Assembly (NCBI GenBank): GCA_963766725.1
Contig: CAVYBK010000006.1
Span: 310,001 to 374,000, forward strand
Reading direction: 5' to 3'
From: DATEOR01 sp963766725
GTDB taxonomy: Bacteria; Actinomycetota; Thermoleophilia; Gaiellales; Gaiellaceae
DNA: 64,000 bases
Position numbers and translations under genes: made by a program. The notes beneath the pieces are model-generated. The model saw nothing but the letters and a program-made list of their open reading frames with translations, had not been told where the DNA came from and did not search any database. Of the stretch, positions 8,762-16,820 are shown piece by piece. Every line of letters starts with the position of its first letter. The first letter of the stretch is position 1.

Positions 8762-9324
8762 GATCGGGCACCCTCCGCTAGCGCGGAGGCTGCCCGACGA
8801 AGAGCAGCCGTGGCCTTCGATGCGTCACGGGCAGTCCGAAAGGATTTCACCGGCTCTGTCGCAAACGCCGCCGCGACGACTTTCCAGTCCGTGCCTCCGT
8901 CGGCCTTGCCCGCGCAGACGAGCCGCCCGACCGGCTGGTCGCCGGAATCGGAGATCGCGCGCACGACTCCGGCCAGCCTCCCGGTGGACGCGAGCACGCC
9001 GCTCTCCATGTCCACAACCGCCGCCCCGCTCTGCTCGGCAAGCGCGCGCCGGGCCTCGGGCTCGTTGGCGACGCCGTCGGAGGCGACGACGACCGCGGGC
9101 TCGGCGCCGGCGACCTCGAGCGCGGGCCCGTCCCAGAGCGTGCGCCCGGACGGATCCACCACCTTCGTCGCCGTCACGAGCGTGCCGGGACGAAGCGTTT
9201 CGCCGAGACCGCCCGCGAAGCCGAACGAGACGAGCTGCCCTTCGGGTAGCGGAAGGCCGGCGCCGAGACCGACGAGCGCCGTGCGCGCGCCCGCCTTCCG
9301 GGCTGCCTTCTCCTCCACTTTCAA
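8758..9324 (-). CDS. hpnG: Hopanoid-associated nucleoside phosphorylase (HpnG-like)
   Basis: The product has the nucleoside phosphorylase fold (VSFGFAGGLGETLRPGTLV, VVDMESGVLA, VRAISDSGDQP). In hopanoid clusters HpnG removes adenine from adenosylhopane, leading to ribosylhopane and then bacteriohopanetetrol. At 188 aa it is slightly short. The frame continues upstream with residues that look homologous (ALTLACALKVEE) but there is no ATG, GTG or TTG before an in-frame stop, so the TTG used here probably cuts off the first strand. Either a frameshift lies between this gene and the mini-ORF before it, or an unusual start is used. The stop overlaps ispH by 4 bp. Confidence 0.85.
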   Translation of the reverse strand: MKVEEKAARKAGARTALVGLGAGLPLPEGQLVSFGFAGGLGETLRPGTLVTATKVVDPSGRTLWDGPALEVAGAEPAVVVASDGVANEPEARRALAEQSGAAVVDMESGVLASTGRLAGVVRAISDSGDQPVGRLVCAGKADGGTDWKVVAAAFATEPVKSFRTARDASKATAALRRAASALAEGARS

Positions 9325-9380
9325 GGCGCAGGCGAGAGTGAGTGCATTTCCCTCGCCAAATCGTCATCATCGTTCGCCAT
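9321..9380 (-). CDS. 19-codon mini-ORF linking hpnH and hpnG (or displaced 5' end of hpnG)
   Basis: An ATG overlaps the hpnH stop (TAATG). The frame encodes a 19-residue acidic peptide beginning MANDDDDLAREM, and its TGA overlaps the TTG start of hpnG (TTGA). It could act as a translational coupler between the two genes. It could equally be the real N-terminus of HpnG separated by a one-base indel near 9330-9345. No homologue is known to me. Confidence 0.35.
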   Translation of the reverse strand: MANDDDDLAREMHSLSPAP

Positions 9381-10378
9381 TACCGGAGAGTCCACGCGAG
9401 ACTCCGCACCGTTTCCTTGACGCTCGAGGTCGTCGCGATCGTCGCCGACGGCTCGAAGCCGGAGTGGATGCCGCAGTGCTCGCAGCGGTGGTCGTTCCCC
9501 GGCCCATAGCGCTCCCACTCGATCCCGTCGATGAGCGCCTCGTAGGTCGGGAAGATGCCGTCGGTGAGGAGGTAGCAGGGGCCCTTCCACCCGTACGGGT
9601 TCCGCGTCACCGAGCCCCAGGGGGCGCACGGGAGCTTGCGGTCGCCGGTGAGGAAGTCCTGGTAGACCGGGCTTGCCAGCCACTTGTAGCCGTTCTTGCG
9701 CACGCCTTCGCGGATCTTGCGGAACTTCTCCTCGTGCTCCGCGCGCGTCATCGTGAGCGCGGGATCGATTTGGGAGTACTGGTAGCCCGGCGCGACGAGC
9801 ATCCCGTCGATGCCGACCTCCTCGGTGAGGAAGCGCATCATCTCGAGCACGTCGTTGACGTCCGTCTCCTTGAAGGTGGTCGTGTTCGTCGTCACACGGA
9901 AGCCGGCCTCGCGGGCTTCGCGGATCGCCGCGACCGCGATCTCCCAGAGACCCGGGTAGTCGCAGATGTAGTCGTGAATCTCCTGCATGCCGTCGAGGTG
10001 GACGACGAACGTGAGGCGCGGGTTCGGCTCGAACCTGTCGAGCATGTCGGAGAGGCGGAGCGCGTTCGTGCAGAGCTGGATGTTCCGCTTCATCTCGAGG
10101 AAGCCGCCGACGACGTCCTCGATGCCCTTGAAGATGAGCGGCTCGCCACCGCAGACGGAGATGACCGGAGCCGGGCACTCGACTGCAGCCTGGAGGCATT
10201 CCTCCACGGTCAGCCGGGCCTTGTTCGACTCGTACTCGCGGATCTTCCCGCAGCCGATGCAGGCGATGTTGCAGCCGAGAGTCGGCTCCAACATGATCAC
10301 GAGGGGGTAGCGGTCGTTCTTCTTCTGCGAGGCGACGTAGCGCCCGATCTGGACGGTGCTGCGAAGCGGAAACTTCAT
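9380..10378 (-). CDS. hpnH: Adenosylhopane synthase, radical SAM protein HpnH
   Basis: HpnH joins an adenosyl group to diploptene, making adenosylhopane, the first step of side-chain extension. The radical-SAM CX3CX2C cluster motif is at Cys36, Cys40 and Cys43 (CNIACIGC), followed by CGGEPLI for SAM binding. The C-terminal region holds more cysteines (CEHCGIHSG), as in a SPASM-like tail. At 332 aa the length is typical. Its ATG overlaps the hpnA stop by 4 bp. Together with hpnG it shows that this organism can extend hopanoids, not only cyclise squalene. Confidence 0.95.
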   Translation of the reverse strand: MKFPLRSTVQIGRYVASQKKNDRYPLVIMLEPTLGCNIACIGCGKIREYESNKARLTVEECLQAAVECPAPVISVCGGEPLIFKGIEDVVGGFLEMKRNIQLCTNALRLSDMLDRFEPNPRLTFVVHLDGMQEIHDYICDYPGLWEIAVAAIREAREAGFRVTTNTTTFKETDVNDVLEMMRFLTEEVGIDGMLVAPGYQYSQIDPALTMTRAEHEEKFRKIREGVRKNGYKWLASPVYQDFLTGDRKLPCAPWGSVTRNPYGWKGPCYLLTDGIFPTYEALIDGIEWERYGPGNDHRCEHCGIHSGFEPSATIATTSSVKETVRSLAWTLR

Positions 10379-11256
10379 GCGCCTCCCTTCCGTGTCAGCG
10401 CTTCGGCCGTGGCGCGGGCCAAAGCCGGCTCGACCGGGCCTGGTTCGTACCCGAGTCTACTCCGAGCCTTTTCCGAGGAAAAATACATCGGTATGCGCGC
10501 GAGCTTGACCTCTTGTGCGTTCGCGAAACCTGCTTTCGCGGCTGCTACAGCGACAGGATACGGGACTCGGAGCCTCGGTCGCGGCGCTCCTGCGAGGTCG
10601 GCGATGACGGCGAAAAGCTCCTCGAGGGAGAGGTTCACGCCCCCGAGGAGGTAGCGCTCTCGCGGCTCCCCGTGTTCGAGCGCGAGGGCGTGGCCGCGAG
10701 CGACGTCGCGGACGTCGACCACGTTGAGCCCGGTCGTCTCGACAAAGCCGCGGATTCGGCCGGTGGCGACGTCCTCGATCATCTGCCCGGTTGGCGTTGG
10801 CTTGGCATCGCCGTCGCCGACGGGCGTGGTGGGGTTCACGACGACGGCTCCGGCTGCGAGCGCGAGGCGCTCCGACTCGAGCTTCGTGCGCTTGTACGGG
10901 ACCGAGAGCTCCCACTCGGGCGGCTCGTCCTCCTCCGTCGCGATCGCGCCGGGGACGGGCCCGCACGTGCCGGCCGTGCTCGTGAAGAGGAAGCGGCGGA
11001 CGCCCCTGGCGTGCGCGGCGGCGAGGATCGTCCTCGTTCCTTCGACGTTCACGCGCTGGAGCTCGGCCTCGGGCGCCTCGTAGCTGTAGAGCGCGGCGAC
11101 GTGGACGACCGCGTCGCAGCCGTCGAGCACGCGTTCGAGGCCCGCGCTGTCGAGGAGGTCGACGCGCTCGTCGCGCACCTCGGCTCCCTGCTCGCGCAGC
11201 TCGCGCGCGACGTGGCTCCCGACGAAGCCCGTCGCGCCTGACACGTACACGTTCAA
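10375..11256 (-). CDS. hpnA: Hopanoid-associated NAD-dependent sugar epimerase/dehydratase (HpnA-like)
   Basis: This short-chain extended dehydrogenase of 293 aa has the NAD(P)-binding GATGFVGSHVA near the N-terminus and the YKRTK catalytic tyrosine-lysine motif near residue 148. HpnA proteins are found in hopanoid clusters; a role in modifying sugars or the side chain is proposed but not proven. I chose the TTG start because it overlaps the squalene-hopene cyclase stop (TTGA), fitting the 4-bp overlaps elsewhere in the operon, and because the glycine-rich motif begins only 6 codons later. Another possible start is the GTG two codons downstream. Confidence 0.85.
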   Translation of the reverse strand: MNVYVSGATGFVGSHVARELREQGAEVRDERVDLLDSAGLERVLDGCDAVVHVAALYSYEAPEAELQRVNVEGTRTILAAAHARGVRRFLFTSTAGTCGPVPGAIATEEDEPPEWELSVPYKRTKLESERLALAAGAVVVNPTTPVGDGDAKPTPTGQMIEDVATGRIRGFVETTGLNVVDVRDVARGHALALEHGEPRERYLLGGVNLSLEELFAVIADLAGAPRPRLRVPYPVAVAAAKAGFANAQEVKLARIPMYFSSEKARSRLGYEPGPVEPALARATAEALTRKGGA

Positions 11257-13103
11257 GCGCGGGCGGCTTTGAGGCGGCCGAGCGCCATGACCGGCCAGTA
11301 CGTGCGATACAGGTGGTAGTTGATGAGGAAGTGGCGCGGGAAGCCCGTGCCCGTGAAATAGGGCTCGTCCCAGTCGCCGTCCTCGCGCTGGTTCTCTGCG
11401 AGCCAGGCGGCCGCGCGCGTCGCGGCTTCCGAATGAGCCTCTCCGGCGGCCACGAGCCCGAGGAGCGCCCAGGCGGTCTGGGATGCCGTCGGCTCGCCGC
11501 GCCCGTGCCAGCCCGTGCCGTCCTCGTCGGCGTCGTACGAGCGGCAGTCCTCGCCGAACCCGCCGTCCTCCTGCTGCACGGACTCGAGCCAGGCAACGGC
11601 GCGGCGCATCGCCGGGTGGTCGTGCGGGATGCCGGCGGCTTCGAGAGCGGGCAGGGCGGCGCCCGTGCCGTAGATGTAGTTCACGCCCCAGCGCCCGAAC
11701 CAGGAGCCGTTCTCCTCCTGCTTGGAGAGCAGGTAGTCCACACCGCGGCGGGTGGAGTGCTCGTAGCCCGGCTCCCTGGCGAGGAGCTCGACGGCGTGGC
11801 CCGAGACGTCGACGCTCGGCGGGTCGATGATCGCGCCGAAGTCGACGAACGGGATCTCGTAGAGCCAGTAGGCGTCGCTGTCCTTGTCGAAGGCGCCCCA
11901 GCCGCCGCCCTGAGACTGCATCGCCTCGATCCAGCCGCAGGCGCGCGAGACCGAGGGGCGGCCGATGCCGAGCTCGTTCAGCGCGATGCCGACGACTGCC
12001 GCGTCGTCGATGTCGGGATAGAGGTCGTTGTCGTACTCGAAGGCCCAGCCGCCTGGCTCGACCCCGGGAAGCCGGACAGCCCAGTCTCCGCGCGCCCTGA
12101 CCTCCTCCTGAAGGAGCCATTGGCCCGCCTTCTGCAGCGCCGGCTCCTCCGCCGCGACCCCCGCTGCGCGAAGCGCGACGAGCGCGAGGCAGGTGTCCCA
12201 GACGGGCGACTGGCAGGCCTCCGGCCGGAGGCGGTCGCCGTCGTCGACCATGAACCGCTTCCAGCCTTCGATCCCGCGCCGAAGATACGGCGACTCGGGC
12301 CCGTGGCCGCGGCAGGCGAAGGCGATCAGCGACCAGACCCACGGCGGCTGGATCCCGCCCCAGGAGCCGTCGAGCTCCTGCCGGTCGATCAGCCAGCGCT
12401 CCGCGTAGGCGAGCGCGCGCTCGCGGCCCGGCTGGACGGGTTGGCCGTTGTACCAGCGGATGGCGGAGTCGAGCAGGTTCCAGGCGGTCTGCGGCCGCTC
12501 CATCGGCCCGAGGTCGATCTCGCGGGCGAGGCGCTCCTCGGGAAGGCGGCGAACCGGCCGGTAGTGCATGACGATCGAAAGCGCGACGAGGGTCTGCCGC
12601 GCCCAGCAGCCGAAGCTGTAGACCGAGAGCGGAAGCTCGGGCTTGAGGAGGACGAGCTCGGGCGGGATCGCCTGGATCTCCTCCCAGGGCCAGAGGCCGA
12701 AGAGGGCGAGCCACATGCGCGTGAAGACCCGGGAGGCGCCGATGCCTCCCTGCTCCTCGATGTAGCTGCGGGCACCGGCCAGGCGGGGGTCGTCGGCGGC
12801 CAGGCCGGCCATGCGAAGCGCCGTGTAGGCCTCGACGGTCGCGGCGAGATCGGGCTCGCCGCCCCAGTAGATCGCCCACGTGCCGTCGTCGCGCCGGCGG
12901 GCGAGAAGCTCGTTGGCGCAGCGGCGGACGGTGTCCTCGTCGGCGATGCGGAGGAACTCGTGCCAGAAGATGTGCTGCGCCGTCATCGTCACGTTGGACT
13001 CGAGCTCGGCGACCCAGAAGCCGTCCGGCTCCTGCAGTGCGAGCAGCCGCTCGACGCCTGCGTCCAGGGCGCGGCCGAGGTCGGTGCCGACGGTCGTGCT
13101 CAC
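11253..13103 (-). CDS. shc: Squalene-hopene cyclase
   Basis: It cyclises squalene to hopene/hopanol at the membrane. The protonating DXDD motif is present as DIDD (residues 364-367), and several QW repeats are visible (QEPDGFW, QELDGSWGG, QSQGGGWGAFD, QEENGSWFG, QQEDGGFGED, QREDGDWDE). At 616 aa it is a full-length class II triterpene cyclase. It starts with a 4-bp overlap with hpnE and ends with a 4-bp overlap with hpnA. The protein lies centrally in the operon, after the three squalene-forming enzymes. Confidence 0.97.
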   Translation of the reverse strand: MSTTVGTDLGRALDAGVERLLALQEPDGFWVAELESNVTMTAQHIFWHEFLRIADEDTVRRCANELLARRRDDGTWAIYWGGEPDLAATVEAYTALRMAGLAADDPRLAGARSYIEEQGGIGASRVFTRMWLALFGLWPWEEIQAIPPELVLLKPELPLSVYSFGCWARQTLVALSIVMHYRPVRRLPEERLAREIDLGPMERPQTAWNLLDSAIRWYNGQPVQPGRERALAYAERWLIDRQELDGSWGGIQPPWVWSLIAFACRGHGPESPYLRRGIEGWKRFMVDDGDRLRPEACQSPVWDTCLALVALRAAGVAAEEPALQKAGQWLLQEEVRARGDWAVRLPGVEPGGWAFEYDNDLYPDIDDAAVVGIALNELGIGRPSVSRACGWIEAMQSQGGGWGAFDKDSDAYWLYEIPFVDFGAIIDPPSVDVSGHAVELLAREPGYEHSTRRGVDYLLSKQEENGSWFGRWGVNYIYGTGAALPALEAAGIPHDHPAMRRAVAWLESVQQEDGGFGEDCRSYDADEDGTGWHGRGEPTASQTAWALLGLVAAGEAHSEAATRAAAWLAENQREDGDWDEPYFTGTGFPRHFLINYHLYRTYWPVMALGRLKAARA

Positions 13104-14344
13104 GCGGTCACTTTCTCACGAACCGAGGCGGTGAGCACCCGGGCGGCCTCACGGCCACTCCGTACCGCGCTCTCCATCGTCGCGGGCCAGCCTGTGTCGG
13201 TCCAGGCGCCTGCCCGGACGACGTTCGGCCTGCCGGTCGTCGCTCCGGCGCGGAGCCGCGCGGTCCCCGGGCGGGCAGCGAACGTCGCAGCCGGCTCACG
13301 GCTCACGCGCGACCACAGGAGCTCGGCCGCTCCGAGCCGTTCGGTGACCTGCCCTGCGATGTGATCGATGAGCTCCCGGCCGCGCAACTCGAGCAGCTCG
13401 GGCGCTCCACTCGAGACGACGGTGATGTACTGGCCTCGCTCGGGATGGTGGCCCGTGAGTGCGCCGCGGTCGAAGAGCCAGTGCGCGTCGCTCCCCAGGA
13501 GCGCGGCGAGCGGCGAGCTCATGATCGGACGGTCGAACAGGAGGTGGACGCTCACGATGGGCGAGTCCTCGAGCCCGGGCTCCGGCTCGCCGAGCAGGCG
13601 CGCGCTCTCGGACGGCGGTACCGCGACGACGACCCCGTCCGCGTCGAGCTCGTCGAGAGACGCGACCCGCGCCGCGAGCGAGATCTCGGCGCCCCGCCGG
13701 GCGAGCTCGGCGCCGGCCGCGTCGCCGTGCATCTCGCCAAGTGGCGCCGTCGGGAGCACCAGGTCGCTCGCTCCACCGCCGGCGAGGAGCGCCGTCTGCA
13801 CGGTGAAGATGCCTGGCGCGGCGCTCACCTCGTCCGTCCCAAGATTGAGCGCGGGCCGGATGAAGACGTCCCAGAAGCGCTCGATGCCCGCCTGCGACTG
13901 GCCGAGCGTCCGGAGCAGCGAGCCGAACGTCTCGTCGTCGTGGGCATCGGGGTCGAGCTTCGCGAGCTTGCGCGCCACGCGCCCCGTCGCAAACCGCTCG
14001 CCCAGGCCGATGTGCCCGTAGCGCAGAAGCCCGACGAGCCCGGGGCGGATGGTCGCGACGCTTCCGTCCTCGGCGACGACCGGGAGCCCGAGCCGCACGC
14101 GCCGTAGCGACGCGGCCTGGCCGATCTCCGCGACGAAGTCCAGGTACGCGGTGCAGCACCCGAGGGCGACGTGCTGGCCGTTGTCCGGCGGCGGGCTCGG
14201 GTCGCCCTCCCTTTCCGGCAGGGTCTGCACCGCCCCGCCGAGCGTCGGCCGCGCCTCGAAGAGGCGGACGTCGTGGCCCTGCTTCGTGAGCTCGAGCGCC
14301 GCCGCGAGCCCGGCGAGCCCACCGCCGACGACCGCGACCCTCAC
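13100..14344 (-). CDS. hpnE: Hydroxysqualene dehydroxylase (FAD-dependent, HpnE)
   Basis: HpnE reduces hydroxysqualene to squalene in the HpnCDE route. The 414-aa flavoprotein begins with the dinucleotide-binding motif VVGGGLAGLAAALEL and an acidic FEARPTLGG. The C-terminal half carries the usual amine-oxidase-like FAD segment (VVRAGAWTDTGWPATMESAVRSG, partial). The family was earlier annotated as squalene-associated desaturase. The start overlaps the hpnD stop by 4 bp and the stop overlaps shc by 4 bp. Confidence 0.94.
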   Translation of the reverse strand: MRVAVVGGGLAGLAAALELTKQGHDVRLFEARPTLGGAVQTLPEREGDPSPPPDNGQHVALGCCTAYLDFVAEIGQAASLRRVRLGLPVVAEDGSVATIRPGLVGLLRYGHIGLGERFATGRVARKLAKLDPDAHDDETFGSLLRTLGQSQAGIERFWDVFIRPALNLGTDEVSAAPGIFTVQTALLAGGGASDLVLPTAPLGEMHGDAAGAELARRGAEISLAARVASLDELDADGVVVAVPPSESARLLGEPEPGLEDSPIVSVHLLFDRPIMSSPLAALLGSDAHWLFDRGALTGHHPERGQYITVVSSGAPELLELRGRELIDHIAGQVTERLGAAELLWSRVSREPAATFAARPGTARLRAGATTGRPNVVRAGAWTDTGWPATMESAVRSGREAARVLTASVREKVTA

Positions 14345-15165
14345 AGCGCCACGACCGCCTTCATCTTCTCGACGGTCGAGAGGCTTGGCGGCTCGCTGAA
14401 GACGTCGTAGCCGCGGGCCCGCATCTGCACGAGGAGGCCGCGATAGATCCCCGCGAAGCTGCGCACGCAGAGCGCGCTGCGCCGGTCGAGGAGCGGGAGG
14501 AGCTCGAGGCCCTTGCGCATGAGCGCGTCCGCGCGGACCGCCTGGTGCTCCATCAGCGGGCCCCAGCCGGGGCCGGGACTACCGGCGGCGATCTCCTCCT
14601 CGCTCACCCCGAACCGGCTCAGCTCGTCCTGAGGGAGATACACGCGCCCGAGCGACCAGTCCTCGGCGACGTCTCGCATGATGTTGATCTGCTGCAGCGC
14701 GAGGCCGAGCGTCTGCGCGCGGGGCCTCGCCGCCTCCCAGCTCGAAGGCTCGTACACGGCCGCGCACGCGACTCCCACGGCCCCTGCGACCCGCCGGCAG
14801 TACTCGCGCAGCTCGTCCCAGGACGCGTAGCGGTTTCGGTCGCAGTCCATGAGCGCACCGTCGACGAGGTCGACGAGCGCCTCGGGCGGAATGGGATAGC
14901 GGCTGATCGCGTCCGCGAGCGCGACGAGGATCGCGTCGCCGTCCTGCGAGGCGGGAAGCGCGCCGACGGCGGCCCGCCACGACTCGAGCTCGGCGCGGGC
15001 GGGCTCCTCCTGGTCGGCGAGGTCGTCGATGCGGCGCGCAAATGCGTAGAGCGCGGCGATCGCCCGGCGCTTCGGGCCCGGAAGGACGCGGATCCCCCAG
15101 GCGAAGTTCCGCGCGGTCTCGCGCGTGATCCGGTCCGTCTCGGCGTAGGCCTGCTCGGTGTTCAC
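14341..15165 (-). CDS. hpnD: Presqualene diphosphate synthase HpnD
   Basis: HpnD condenses two farnesyl diphosphates to presqualene diphosphate. The 274-aa protein has the two aspartate-rich Mg2+ sites of the squalene/phytoene synthase family: DDLAD near residue 50 and DVAEDW near residue 165, plus AFARRID and LGLALQQINIMRD. The GTG start is supported by its 4-bp overlap with the upstream hpnC stop (GTGA). The gene is intact, unlike hpnC. Confidence 0.94.
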   Translation of the reverse strand: MNTEQAYAETDRITRETARNFAWGIRVLPGPKRRAIAALYAFARRIDDLADQEEPARAELESWRAAVGALPASQDGDAILVALADAISRYPIPPEALVDLVDGALMDCDRNRYASWDELREYCRRVAGAVGVACAAVYEPSSWEAARPRAQTLGLALQQINIMRDVAEDWSLGRVYLPQDELSRFGVSEEEIAAGSPGPGWGPLMEHQAVRADALMRKGLELLPLLDRRSALCVRSFAGIYRGLLVQMRARGYDVFSEPPSLSTVEKMKAVVAL

Positions 15166-16002
15166 CGCCGGAAGAGCTCCCGGAAGGCGAGGCCGGCGAA
15201 GGTCCACTTGGTCGGAGCCGGCCGGCTGGTGAACACGTCCCACCCCGCGCGCTCGAGCGCGTCGAGAGCAGCGAGGCCGCCGCGCGCGTAGAGCGCCACG
15301 GACATCCCCGCGCGGCCGCCGAGCGCCTTGGTGAGGGGCAAGCCGGCCTCGAGGAGGCTCCGCGCGCGATCGCCCTCGTAGCGAAGCAGCGCGACGATCT
15401 CGTCGGTGAGCGGTCCCGCAAGGTCGTCGTCGGCGACGCCGAACCGCGCGAGGTCGTTCTGGGGGAGGTAGACGCGGCCGAGCGCCAGATCGCGCGGCGG
15501 GTCCTGGAGGAAGTTGACGAGCTGGAGGCCCGTACAGATCGAGTCGCTCATCCGCAGAAGCTCTTCCTCCCCCGCGCGCCCGTAGACGCCGAGCTACGAG
15601 GCGGCCGACCGGGTCGGCCGAGTAGGTGCAGTACTCCCGCACCTCCTCCCAGTTGGCATAGCGCGTCTTGCGCTGGTCGATCCGGTTCGCCTCGATCAAG
15701 CGCCGAAACGAATCGAGCGGGAGCCCGCAGGCGTCGATCGTCTCGTGCAGGCGCTGCATGATCTCGGTGCGCGGCGGGCCGTCCAGCTCGCGCTCGAGCT
15801 CGTCGAGGAGCACCATGCGATCTCCATGCGCCTCGTCGCCGAGATTGTCCACGAGCCGGGCGAAGCCGTAGATCGCCCGCAGGTGCGGCCGCGCGTGCCG
15901 CGGCGCGAGTACCGAGACAACCGGGAAGTTCTCTCCGCTCGCCCGAGCGTCGATGTGCTCCGCCGCCAGCTCTGGCGCTTCGAGAAGACTCGTCGCGGGC
16001 AT
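15162..16002 (-). CDS. hpnC: Hydroxysqualene synthase HpnC, reading frame broken
   Basis: HpnC turns presqualene diphosphate into hydroxysqualene. The N-terminal part (ATSLLEAPELAAEHIDA, then FARLVDNLGDE with the first aspartate-rich site) is in one frame and the C-terminal part (SDSICTGLQLVNFLQDPPRD with the second site) in the next. One extra base near 15594 separates them: removing it restores VGRLV-LGVYGRAGEEE, as expected for the family. Both halves keep conserved residues, so decay is recent or the base is a sequencing error. The operon starts here; its ATG is only 13 bp from the divergent aldo/keto reductase start. Confidence 0.88.
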
Positions 16003-16015
16003 GGCCCCCCATAGT

Positions 16016-16807
16016 ATGGAGCGCCGAAGCCTTGGAAAGACCGGGGTCGAGGTGCCCGTTGTCGGGCTCGGCACCTGGCTCACCTTCGACGTCGGGCCCG
16101 ACCGCCAGCAGGTCGCCGACGAGGTCGTCGAGACCGCGTACGGAAACGGGACGCGCGTCTTCGACTCCTCACCGATGTACGGCCGTGCCCAGGAGGTGCT
16201 CGGCCAGGCGGTCGACGGCCGGCGCGACGACGTCTTCATCGCATCGAAGATCTGGACGCCCTCGCAGGAGCAGGGGCGCTTTCAGCTCGAAGCGCAGCTC
16301 GGCTACTTCGGCGGTCGGGTGGACCTCGAGCAGGTGCACAACCTCGTCGCCTGGGAGCAGCACCTCGCGTGGCTCGAGCACGAACGGGAGCAGGACCGCG
16401 TACGCCTCCTCGGCGCGACGCACTACCAGAGCTCCGCGTTCGAGGAGCTCGAGCGGGTGATGCGAAGCGGGCGGATCGACGCGATCCAGATCCCCTACAA
16501 CCCCATGGAGCGCGACGTCGAGCGGAGAATCCTTCCGCTCGCGGAGGAGCTCGGCCTGGGCGTCATCGTCATGCGGCCCTTCGCGGAGCGCGGCCTGCTC
16601 CCCGGCCCGGGGCCCGAGCGCCTCGAGCGCATCGGCGTCTCCACCTGGGCGGAGGCGCTCCTGAAGTGGATCCTGTCCGACCGGCGCGTGACCTGCGTGA
16701 TCCCGGCGACGGCGGATCCCGCCCACGCGGCCGAGAACGCCGCAGCGGGCGAGCCGCCCTGGCTGGACGACGAACAGCGGAGGATGGTAGAAGAGCTCGC
16801 AGGTTGA
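16016..16807 (+). CDS. Aldo/keto reductase family oxidoreductase
   Basis: The 263-aa protein has the family pattern: RRSLGKTGVEVPVVGLGTW at the N-terminus, FDSSPMYG with the catalytic Asp and Tyr, IASKIW with the catalytic Lys, and VHNLV with the His. Its second half contains PYNPMERDVE and a TIM-barrel-like end (VIPATADPAHAAENAAAG) typical of NADP(H) binding. It is shorter than the usual 280-330 aa. The substrate is unknown. The start is divergent from hpnC with a 13-bp gap, so the two promoters must lie inside the opposite coding regions or overlap. Confidence 0.88.
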   Translation: MERRSLGKTGVEVPVVGLGTWLTFDVGPDRQQVADEVVETAYGNGTRVFDSSPMYGRAQEVLGQAVDGRRDDVFIASKIWTPSQEQGRFQLEAQLGYFGGRVDLEQVHNLVAWEQHLAWLEHEREQDRVRLLGATHYQSSAFEELERVMRSGRIDAIQIPYNPMERDVERRILPLAEELGLGVIVMRPFAERGLLPGPGPERLERIGVSTWAEALLKWILSDRRVTCVIPATADPAHAAENAAAGEPPWLDDEQRRMVEELAG

Positions 16808-16820
16808 CCGAGGACGCCGG

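Noticed and set aside
7991..10654. An 887-codon plus-strand open frame
   Set aside because: It lies opposite ispH, hpnG and hpnH and is a GC-rich shadow frame.
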